DNA of 64,000 bases from UBA6522 sp965262365 (GTDB taxonomy: Bacteria; Pseudomonadota; Gammaproteobacteria; Steroidobacterales; Rariloculaceae). The stretch lies in the NCBI GenBank assembly GCA_965262365.1, contig OZ253541.1, forward strand, positions 248,001 to 312,000. The letters run 5' to 3'. The notes beneath the pieces were generated by a model. That model ran no database searches. It was not told the origin of the DNA and was given only the letters and a program-made list of their open reading frames with translations. Both the position numbers and the translations under genes were made by a program. Positions within the stretch are counted from its first letter, which is position 1. Each line of letters starts with the position of its first letter. This document shows positions 16,983 to 24,401 of this stretch, piece after piece.

Positions 16983-17977
16983 AAGCGCCTGATTACGGCA
17001 AACTGAGCCAGTTTGATCAAGCCTTCCCTGTATGGAGTGGTTGGGACCCGGTCCAGGGCCGCGATCGACGATTCCGCTTCTTCCTGTGCGCGCTGTGCCG
17101 TATACCGCAGCCCACCGGTGGCATGTATGGCCAGTTGAATGGACGTCAGGTTTTGCGTACCGCCGGTCTCTATCGCTTCGCGAATCATGTGCCGCTCTGC
17201 CGCGCTGCCCCGATCCATGGCGTAAATCAGCGGCAGAGTCGACTTGCCCTCAGCCAGATCATCGCCGATGTTCTTGCCGAGTTCCTCGGTATTGGCGTCG
17301 TAGTCCAGGGCGTCGTCGACGAGCTGAAACGCGAGGCCCAGGTGACGCCCGTAGTCCATCAGGCCCTGGCGGGTCGAGGGGTCGTTGCCGGCAAGGATCG
17401 CGGCGCACTCGGCGCCCGCCTCAAAGAGCTTGGCGGTCTTGCGAAAGATCACTTCCAGGTAGTCCGTCTCGGCGATGTCCGGATTGTTGCAGTTCATCAA
17501 CTGGAGCACTTCGCCCTCTGCGATCGTGTTGGTCGCGTTGGCGAGGACATCGAGGATTTCCATCTCGCCGACTTCGATCATCATCTGGAACGCTCTTGAG
17601 TAGAGGAAGTCCCCCACGAGCACGCTGGCCTGATTTCCGAACACCGAGTTGGCTGTCTTTCTTCCCCGGCGCAGCGCGGATTCGTCCACCACGTCGTCAT
17701 GGAGTAGTGTCGCGGTATGGATGAACTCGATGATCACGGCCACCGGGACGTGTGCGGCTCCCTGGTAGCCGCAGGCGCGCGCTGCCAGCAGGACCGCCAG
17801 CGGGCGCAATCGCTTTCCGCCGCCGTGGGTGATGTGGTGAGCCACTTGATTGACGAGGGCCACGTCGCTGCCAAGACGCTGGAATATCTGTCGGTTGACA
17901 GCGGCCCAGTCGTCACTAACCAAGGACCTGAGCGCTTCCAGAGACGGTGCGTTTAGGTGGGTTTCAGCCGCTTGCAT
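16979..17977 (-). CDS. ispB: Octaprenyl diphosphate synthase
   Basis: 332 residues from the ATG at 17977 (an ATG three codons upstream is also possible). The trans-polyprenyl synthase hallmarks are present: GGGKRLRPL, the first Asp-rich motif LLHDDVVDES, GNQASVLVGDFLYSRAF, and the second Asp motif FQLVDDALDYD, followed by GKNIGDDLAEGKSTLPLIYA. It extends farnesyl diphosphate with isopentenyl diphosphate to make the ubiquinone side chain. It lies near rplU-rpmA-obgE, as in many gammaproteobacteria, but here a MATE gene is inserted between them, transcribed away from ispB. Confidence 0.95.
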   Translation of the reverse strand: MQAAETHLNAPSLEALRSLVSDDWAAVNRQIFQRLGSDVALVNQVAHHITHGGGKRLRPLAVLLAARACGYQGAAHVPVAVIIEFIHTATLLHDDVVDESALRRGRKTANSVFGNQASVLVGDFLYSRAFQMMIEVGEMEILDVLANATNTIAEGEVLQLMNCNNPDIAETDYLEVIFRKTAKLFEAGAECAAILAGNDPSTRQGLMDYGRHLGLAFQLVDDALDYDANTEELGKNIGDDLAEGKSTLPLIYAMDRGSAAERHMIREAIETGGTQNLTSIQLAIHATGGLRYTAQRAQEEAESSIAALDRVPTTPYREGLIKLAQFAVIRRF

Positions 17978-18088
17978 CGTGCGCATAATGCCCGATGCGG
18001 GGCAGTTTGGCGAGAGCCGCTTACCCTTCCACCCCGCGCCCTCCCGACCTCCGCCCCGCAGCCCTTCGAATTCTGACACGGTCAAGTC

Positions 18089-19423
18089 ATGCAGGTTGCG
18101 GAACGACTCAGGCCAGTGACGTATCGGTCCGTGGGCGCGATGGCGTTGCCGGTGATCGTCTCCAATGTGTCCACCCCGCTGATCGGAATCGTGGATACAG
18201 GGGTCGTGGGCCAGATACCCGATCCCGCCTACATCGGCGCCATCGCCGTGGGTGCGCTGATCTTTACCTTCGCTTTCTGGGCGTTCGGTTTTCTGCGCAT
18301 GGCGACCACCGGTCTGACAGCGCAGACCTGGGGCGCGGGAGACATCGACGAGGTATGCGCCAACCTCGGTCGAGCGCTGCTCGTTGCGATTGCTGCCGGT
18401 GCGGCCCTGATCGCGCTCCAATGGCCGATCCGCGAGGCCGCGTTTCTCGCCATCGACGGCAGCGCCCAGGTCGAATTGCTCGCGCGCAGGTACTTCGACA
18501 TCCGCATCTGGAGCGCTCCGTTCACCCTCGCCAACTACGCGCTGCTGGGTTGGTTCATCGGTCTGGGCCGCACCGGCACCGGACTTGCGCTGCAACTGGT
18601 GCTCAACGTCACCAACATCGCGCTGGACGCGCTGTTCGTGCTCGTCTTCGGCTGGGATGTTCAGGGTGTTGCGCTCGGCACTTTGCTGGCCGAATCCCTT
18701 GCCGCCGCAGTGGGCTTGACGATCGCTCAGCGCCATATACGCCGAATGGGCGGGCGCTGGTCGCTGACGCAGTGGCTCGATGCAGCACGCCTGAGACGCA
18801 CGGTCGCGGTGAGCCGCGACATCATGATCCGCTCGCTGGCGCTGATATTCGTTTTCGCCTGGTTCATGGCACAGGGTGCGAAACAGGGCGACGTGGTACT
18901 CGCGGCCAACGCCGTACTGATGCATTTCGTATCGGCAGGGGCGTACCTCCTGGATGGTTTCGCATTTGCAACCGAAGCACTGGTGGGCCGTGCACTGGGA
19001 GCCGCTCAGCGTGCAGGGCTCAGGGTAGCCGTACGGATCGCGACGCTCTGGGCGGTGTGTACCGCGGGCTTCATCGCCGTCGCCGTGGCCGCGTTTGGCG
19101 CGCAATTCGCGGATATTCTGACCGTGGATCCGGCCGTTCGCGACGCCGTGCGAGTGTTTCTCCCGTGGGCGGCAGCGGCCCCACTGCTCGGTGTGTGGGC
19201 ATTTCAGTTGGACGGAATATTCATCGGCGCGACCCGTGCGGCTGACATGAGGCGGGCCGGGCTGGCGTCACTGGCCATCTTTCTGGCCGCGTGGTGGTTG
19301 CTGACGCCGTTGGGGAATCATGGTTTGTGGGCGTCGTTGTACGTGCACTACATGGCTCGCACGGCGACGCTTCTGTACTACTACCCGGGGTTGATCCGCT
19401 CGGTTCCCGCCAACGGCAATTGA
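18089..19423 (+). CDS. MATE family efflux transporter (DinF-like)
   Basis: 444 residues and about 12 hydrophobic segments arranged in two halves. It begins VGAMALPVIVSNVSTPLIGIVDTGVVGQ, the DinF/NorM start, and contains GLGRTGTGLALQLVLNVTNIALDALFV and a second-half DGFAFATEALVGRALGA. It exports cationic compounds in exchange for Na+ or H+ across the inner membrane. It is transcribed divergently from ispB with a 110-bp intergenic space, and its stop is 78 bp upstream of rplU. Confidence 0.88.
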   Translation: MQVAERLRPVTYRSVGAMALPVIVSNVSTPLIGIVDTGVVGQIPDPAYIGAIAVGALIFTFAFWAFGFLRMATTGLTAQTWGAGDIDEVCANLGRALLVAIAAGAALIALQWPIREAAFLAIDGSAQVELLARRYFDIRIWSAPFTLANYALLGWFIGLGRTGTGLALQLVLNVTNIALDALFVLVFGWDVQGVALGTLLAESLAAAVGLTIAQRHIRRMGGRWSLTQWLDAARLRRTVAVSRDIMIRSLALIFVFAWFMAQGAKQGDVVLAANAVLMHFVSAGAYLLDGFAFATEALVGRALGAAQRAGLRVAVRIATLWAVCTAGFIAVAVAAFGAQFADILTVDPAVRDAVRVFLPWAAAAPLLGVWAFQLDGIFIGATRAADMRRAGLASLAIFLAAWWLLTPLGNHGLWASLYVHYMARTATLLYYYPGLIRSVPANGN

Positions 19424-19501
19424 CCCCGGTGGACGAACTCAATAAAATCCGCGCCTCTTAGAGGATCCTCAGCGAATCCGGCTCTGCAGGAGATTCCCCA
19501 C

Positions 19502-19885
19502 ATGTACGCGGTGTTTCGATCGGGTGGCAAGCAGTATCGCGCCAGCGAGGGTGATCGCGTGCGCGTGGAACGGCTGGATGCCCGGGAGGGCGATGCCGTG
19601 GAGTTCGACCAGGTGCTGTTGGTGGGCGGCGGCGCCGAAGTCAAGCTCGGTTCGCCGCTGGTGGAGGACAGTCTCGTAAAGGGGATCGTCACATCCCAGG
19701 GGCGTGGCAAGAAAATCGTGGTGACAAAATTCAAGCGTCGCAAGAACTACAAGCGGATCATGGGACACCGGCAGCATTTCACCGAGGTGGAAATCACGTC
19801 GATCGGTCCCGAGACGGAGGCTCCCGTGGTGGAAGGTCCACAGACCGATGATACGACCAGCGCGGACGCCGGCGAGTCCACCTGA
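19502..19885 (+). CDS. rplU: 50S ribosomal protein L21
   Basis: 127 residues. MYAVFRSGGKQYRASEGDRVRVERL is the L21 start, and KIVVTKFKRRKNYKRIMGHRQHFTEVEI is its 23S rRNA-binding segment. The typical length is about 103, so roughly 20 residues of acidic C-terminal tail (ETEAPVVEGPQTDDT) are extra. It is the first gene of rplU-rpmA, 18 bp apart. Confidence 0.97.
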   Translation: MYAVFRSGGKQYRASEGDRVRVERLDAREGDAVEFDQVLLVGGGAEVKLGSPLVEDSLVKGIVTSQGRGKKIVVTKFKRRKNYKRIMGHRQHFTEVEITSIGPETEAPVVEGPQTDDTTSADAGEST

Positions 19886-19903
19886 ACCCGGAGGAGTCCA
19901 GAC

Positions 19904-20161
19904 ATGGCACACAAAAAGGCAGGCGGCAGCTCCAAGAACGGCCGCGATTCCGAATCCAAACGGTTGGGCGTCAAACGCTACGCCGGTGAACACGTTCTGG
20001 CGGGCAACATCATCATCCGCCAGCGGGGAACCAAGTTCCATCCGGGCGTCAATGTCGGGTTGGGCAAGGATTACACGATTTTTGCGAGAGCTCCGGGCCG
20101 CGTGAAATTCGAGACCAAGGGTCCGAAGAACAGAAAGTACGTCAGCGTAATTCCCTCGTAG
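19904..20161 (+). CDS. rpmA: 50S ribosomal protein L27
   Basis: 85 residues. MAHKKAGGSSKNGRDSESKR is the strongly conserved flexible N-terminus that reaches the peptidyl-transferase centre. RQRGTKFHPGVNVGLGKDYTIFA follows. A ggagg site precedes the ATG. It is co-transcribed with rplU, and obgE follows after 105 bp. Confidence 0.98.
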   Translation: MAHKKAGGSSKNGRDSESKRLGVKRYAGEHVLAGNIIIRQRGTKFHPGVNVGLGKDYTIFARAPGRVKFETKGPKNRKYVSVIPS

Positions 20162-20266
20162 CGCAAGTCCTCGATTCGAGCCGGGCCCGGTGGGGTCGAG
20201 CAATCCATACTGTCCACGCAAACCTGCCAGTGGAGTACGCGGGCTTTTCCCGCGTAGCATGAGCCC

Positions 20267-21301
20267 ATGAAATTCGTCGATGAGGCTACCGTACAGGTGG
20301 AAGCTGGTTGCGGCGGTAACGGCTGCCTCAGCTTTCGCCGTGAGAAGTACGTGCCGCGGGGAGGCCCCGACGGCGGCGACGGCGGGCACGGCGGCAGTGT
20401 TTACCTGATCGCGAAGTCCGGCATCAATACACTCGCTGAATTTCGGGTGCGCCGCCGATTTGCCGCAGAGAACGGACACGGGGGCGCGGGCCGACAGCGC
20501 ACAGGCGCCTCGGGAGAGGATATCTATGTCCCGGTTCCCGCCGGGACATTGGTGTCCGATATCGATACCCGGGAAACCCTCGGCGACCTGACCGCCGCCG
20601 GTCAGTCACTCAAGGTTGCCCAGGGAGGACGCGGCGGCCTGGGGAACGCCCGTTTCAAGAGCAGCGTCAACCGGGCGCCGCGCAAGTTCACGCCGGGCGA
20701 TCCTGGCGAAAAGCGGCGCCTGGGCCTGGAACTCAAACTCCTGGCGGATGTCGGTCTGGTCGGCCTGCCCAACGCGGGGAAGTCGACGCTGGTGCGGGCG
20801 CTATCGGCCGCGCGTCCCAAGGTGGCCGAGTATCCGTTCACCACCCTGCATCCTCATCTGGGCGTGGTCAGAATTGAAGTGGACCGCAGTTTCGTCATCG
20901 CGGATATTCCCGGCCTGATCGAAGGCGCCGCCCAGGGCGCGGGACTCGGTATTCAATTTCTCCGGCACCTGCAGCGCACCCGGTTGTTGGTACACGTCGT
21001 GGAGGTGACCGAGTCCGGCGGGAATACGGCTCCGGCTACGGCGATCAGGGCCATCGAAGCTGAACTGGCGGATTATTCGCAAGACCTGGCGGCAAAGCCG
21101 CGCTGGCTCGCGATCAACAAGCTGGATCTATTGCCAAGCGATCAATGGGACAATGCGATTGATTCACTGGTCAGGGCGGTGGGCTGGCGCGGCCCGGTGT
21201 TCGGAATCAGTGCGGCGACGGGAGAAGGAACCAAGGCGCTGACGTTCAAGGCCATGGAATACCTGGAGGCGCCATCGCCGGGGCGTTGTTCGCCGCGATA
21301 A
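20267..21301 (+). CDS. obgE: Obg-family GTPase
   Basis: 344 residues. The N-terminal Gly-rich OBG fold (1-158) has CGGNGCLSFRREKY and GGPDGGDGGHGGSVYL. The G domain has the P-loop GLPNAGKST (about 167-175), switch II DIPGLIEGA and the guanine-specificity motif NKLD. The large-subunit assembly and stringent-response GTPase is normally downstream of rpmA, as here. The C-terminus is short, without the long acidic tail of E. coli ObgE. Confidence 0.97.
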   Translation: MKFVDEATVQVEAGCGGNGCLSFRREKYVPRGGPDGGDGGHGGSVYLIAKSGINTLAEFRVRRRFAAENGHGGAGRQRTGASGEDIYVPVPAGTLVSDIDTRETLGDLTAAGQSLKVAQGGRGGLGNARFKSSVNRAPRKFTPGDPGEKRRLGLELKLLADVGLVGLPNAGKSTLVRALSAARPKVAEYPFTTLHPHLGVVRIEVDRSFVIADIPGLIEGAAQGAGLGIQFLRHLQRTRLLVHVVEVTESGGNTAPATAIRAIEAELADYSQDLAAKPRWLAINKLDLLPSDQWDNAIDSLVRAVGWRGPVFGISAATGEGTKALTFKAMEYLEAPSPGRCSPR

Positions 21302-21348
21302 GGCTCTTCGGCGGCGCATAGTCCGCACCGGCCTCAAGAATCCTCAGG

Positions 21349-21609
21349 CTACAACGCGCGAATTCTGGCGTTCAGCCGGCTCTTGTAACGGGCCGCCTTG
21401 TTCCTGGCGATGATCCCCTTGGCCGCCATCTTGTCGATCTGCGGCACGGCCACGCTGTAGCCGCTTTGTGCGGCTTCCTTGTCCCCCGCGGCTACGGCTC
21501 TGAGCACATGGCGCACGGCGGTGCGCAACCGCGACCGCAGCGCTGCGTTATGTACGCGCAGCTTGTCGTTCTGGCGTGCGCGTTTCTTTGCCGATTGAAT
21601 GTTGGCCAT
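21349..21609 (-). CDS. rpsT: 30S ribosomal protein S20
   Basis: 86 residues. MANIQSAKKRARQNDKLRVHN is the highly basic S20 start, and AAKGIIARNKAARYKSRLNARI is its end. It is convergent with obgE and divergent from murJ, the same arrangement as in Pseudomonas. The 180 bp between its start and murJ should hold both promoters. Confidence 0.97.
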   Translation of the reverse strand: MANIQSAKKRARQNDKLRVHNAALRSRLRTAVRHVLRAVAAGDKEAAQSGYSVAVPQIDKMAAKGIIARNKAARYKSRLNARIRAL

Positions 21610-21814
21610 GGGTACTCGGGCGTGGGAATCGGAAGGGGTCGACCCCGGAAAGGGCGGTATTATTGGTAGCTCACCAATTCAAGTCAAGCGGTCCGCAGAT
21701 TATCGTGGGATTGCGTCAGCAGACCTTGGTCCGCATTCGTATGTCCATGGCCCTTAAGCCAACTCGGATCAGAGCGAAACCGACTCGAAATGGGTGCGTG
21801 CAGGGAGAGTGCCA

Positions 21815-23434
21815 GTGGTAGAGGCCAGACCGCCGGAAGATTCGGTGCAGGATGTGGGCAACGAGCCCAGGGGTCTGCTGCGCTCCACCTCCATCGTGGG
21901 CGCCATGACCATGCTCTCCCGCATCTCCGGATTGGCTCGGGATATCGGCTTTTCCCGCTGGTTTGGCGCCAGCCCCCTCATGGACGCATTCTTCGTCGCG
22001 TTCAAGATTCCCAATCTGCTGCGGCGGTTCTTTGCCGAAGGTGCCTTCTCGGCCGCCTTTGTACCGGTGTTCTCCGAGTACCGAGCCACTCGCAGCGCCG
22101 AGGACACCAGGGAACTGGTGGACCGGGTTACGGGTACGCTGGGCCTGGCGCTGTTCGGAATCACTGCCGTCGGTGTCATCGCCGCCCCGATACTGATCGC
22201 GATATTCGCGCCGGGATTCATCGGCGACGACGGGCGTTACACGTTGGCACGGGACATGCTGCGCCTGACCTTCCCGTACCTGTTTTTCATCTCACTGACG
22301 GCGTTGGCCGGTGCGATTCTCAATACTTACAGGCGTTTTGCGGTACCGGCGTTCACACCCGTACTGCTCAATCTCGTGTTGATCGCCTTCGCGGGTTGGG
22401 TGTCGCCGCGGCTTGCAAGCCCGGGGCTGGGGCTGGCGGCCGGGGTGTTCGTCGCCGGGTTGGTGCAGCTATTGTTCCAACTGCCCTTCCTGGTGCGGCT
22501 GCGACTGTTGCCACGGCCTCGATGGGGATGGGCGTACGCAGGTGTGCGCAAAATTCTCAAGTTGATGGCGCCGGTGATGCTCGGTTCGTCGGTGGCGCAG
22601 ATCAACATTCTCTTCGATACCCTGATTGCGTCGTTTCTCGCCGCCGGCAGCATTTCCTGGCTGTACTACGCTGACCGCCTGATGGAGTTTCCCCTCGGGG
22701 TTTTCGGCATCGCGCTGGCGACGGCGATCCTGCCGACACTGTCCGAGCAGCATGCAAGGGCCTCGCCGGAGGCGTTCAGCGGGACCCTGGATTGGGCGCT
22801 TCGGCTGGTGCTCATCATCGCGCTTCCGGCTGCCCTGGGTTTGGTCGTGCTGGCGCAACCCCTGCTTGCGACCATCTTCTACGGCGGTGCGTTCACGGCC
22901 GCCGACGTCGACATGGCAAGCGCGGCCTTGATTGCCTACGCCCTTGGGCTGCTGGGATTCATCCTCGTCAAGGTGCTGACGCCGGGATACTTCGCGCGCC
23001 AGGATACGAAGACACCGGTTCGCATCGCCATCTACGCCCTGGTGTTGAACATGGTTCTGAACGTGGTTTTGGTCTTGAGCCTGTTGCGAATGAACTTCTA
23101 CGCTCCTCACGCCGGTCTGGCGCTGGCGACGACGATTTCCGCGCTGTTCAACGCCGGCCTGCTTTACCGGGGGCTTCGCACGTGCGGGGTGTATTCCCCG
23201 CAACCGGGATGGGGCCGGCTCGCATTGCAGGTTGTGGTGTCCGGTTTCGTCATGGCCCTCGCCGTTGCATGGCTACGGGACTGGGCCGGAGACTGGCTGT
23301 TGTTGAGCGTCGCACAGCGGGTCGGGGCGCTCGCCGTTTGCGTATTCGCCGGGGTCGCCGTTTATTTTGCGAGCTGTTTCCTGCTCGGCCTGCGGTTGAC
23401 GGCACTTCGGAAATTCCCGGCGGCCAGCCTATAA
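21815..23434 (+). CDS. murJ: Lipid II flippase
   Basis: About 539 residues and some 14 membrane segments. LLRSTSIVGAMTMLSRISGLARDI, DAFFVAFKIPNLLRRFFAEGAFSAAFVPVFSEY and PGYFARQDTKTPVRIAI are MurJ/MviN signatures, including the cytoplasmic Arg residues needed for flipping. It moves lipid II across the inner membrane for peptidoglycan synthesis. The start is uncertain: GTG at 21794, 21809 or 21815 are in frame, and I prefer 21815 because a ggagag site lies just upstream. First gene of murJ-ribF-ileS-lspA. Confidence 0.95.
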   Translation: MVEARPPEDSVQDVGNEPRGLLRSTSIVGAMTMLSRISGLARDIGFSRWFGASPLMDAFFVAFKIPNLLRRFFAEGAFSAAFVPVFSEYRATRSAEDTRELVDRVTGTLGLALFGITAVGVIAAPILIAIFAPGFIGDDGRYTLARDMLRLTFPYLFFISLTALAGAILNTYRRFAVPAFTPVLLNLVLIAFAGWVSPRLASPGLGLAAGVFVAGLVQLLFQLPFLVRLRLLPRPRWGWAYAGVRKILKLMAPVMLGSSVAQINILFDTLIASFLAAGSISWLYYADRLMEFPLGVFGIALATAILPTLSEQHARASPEAFSGTLDWALRLVLIIALPAALGLVVLAQPLLATIFYGGAFTAADVDMASAALIAYALGLLGFILVKVLTPGYFARQDTKTPVRIAIYALVLNMVLNVVLVLSLLRMNFYAPHAGLALATTISALFNAGLLYRGLRTCGVYSPQPGWGRLALQVVVSGFVMALAVAWLRDWAGDWLLLSVAQRVGALAVCVFAGVAVYFASCFLLGLRLTALRKFPAASL

Positions 23435-23468
23435 TCGCTCCCCGGGAAAACCTTGCCTCTTTCGCTTC

Positions 23469-24395
23469 ATGCTGTTCCACCGCCACCTGTCGCATCTGCA
23501 GCGCTCGCAGTCGCGCCCACGCGTAGTCACCGTGGGTGCCTACGACGGTGTGCACCTGGGTCACCAGGGGATTCTGCGTCAACTGCAGGCCTGCGGCCGC
23601 GCGGCCGGATTGCCCACGCTGGTGCTGTCCTTCGAGCCGCTGCCCAGGGAGTTCTTTTCGCCGGATCGACCCGCTGCGAGGCTCACCCGGTTCCGCGAAC
23701 GATTTCACCTGTTGGCAAGGCTCGGCGTGGACGAGCTTTTCTGCCCGTCGTTCAGCCGTATCAGGCATCAGTCGGCTCGGGAATTCATCGAGGACGTACT
23801 GCTGGCCGCCCTGAACACGAATCACGTCGTGGTGGGCGAGGGCTTTCGCTTCGCAGCCAGGCGGTTGGGTACTATGCAGGATCTGCGCAAGGCGGGAGCC
23901 GTCAGGGGGTTTGAAGTGACCGAAGTCCCCGCAATTTTTTGGCGCGGCCGGCGAGTCAGCAGTACCGCCATCCGCGATGCACTGCACAAGGGCGATCTGA
24001 CCCTGGCGCGGGATATGCTGGGCAGGGACTATTCCATCTCCGGTCGGGTGATCCGGGGGATCGGCCTGGGCAAGCAACTGGGATTTCCCACCGCCAACGT
24101 CAACCTTAATCGTCGGCAGGCGCCTGTGGACGGGATCTTCGCGGCGCGCATAGGCGGTCTTTCGGACGGCCTGCTGGACGGGGTAGCCAGCGTCGGGACC
24201 CGCCCGACGGTGGGCGGCGTCGAGCCGCTCCTGGAGGTGTTCATCTTTGACTTCGATCGGGAAATCTACGGCCGGTACATCACCGTGCACTTCATTCGCC
24301 GGCTTCGAGAGGAACGCAAGTATGCTGACCTGGCGACCATGAAGGTACAGATGTACAAGGACGTGGAGAACGCCCGCGCGGCATTGGCCGCCTGA
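23469..24395 (+). CDS. ribF: Bifunctional riboflavin kinase/FAD synthetase
   Basis: 308 residues. The N-terminal FMN adenylyltransferase has VGAYDGVHLGHQGIL (nucleotidyl-transferase HxGH), VVGEGFRFAARRLG and SSTAIRDAL. The C-terminal riboflavin kinase has GRVIRGIGLGKQLGFPTANV with the PTAN flavin/ATP motif and LEVFIFDFDREIYGR. It converts riboflavin to FMN and FAD. It lies 34 bp after murJ and 6 bp before ileS. Confidence 0.96.
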   Translation: MLFHRHLSHLQRSQSRPRVVTVGAYDGVHLGHQGILRQLQACGRAAGLPTLVLSFEPLPREFFSPDRPAARLTRFRERFHLLARLGVDELFCPSFSRIRHQSAREFIEDVLLAALNTNHVVVGEGFRFAARRLGTMQDLRKAGAVRGFEVTEVPAIFWRGRRVSSTAIRDALHKGDLTLARDMLGRDYSISGRVIRGIGLGKQLGFPTANVNLNRRQAPVDGIFAARIGGLSDGLLDGVASVGTRPTVGGVEPLLEVFIFDFDREIYGRYITVHFIRRLREERKYADLATMKVQMYKDVENARAALAA

Positions 24396-24401
24396 GCCGG
24401 C

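Noticed and set aside
16115..17599. 494-codon plus-strand frame
   Set aside because: Antisense to the sulfatase and ispB, with low-complexity Arg/Gly-rich translation.
17986..19105. Minus-strand extension upstream of ispB that would make a 708-residue protein
   Set aside because: The added region is antisense to the MATE gene and lacks motifs. IspB starts normally at 17977 or 17986.
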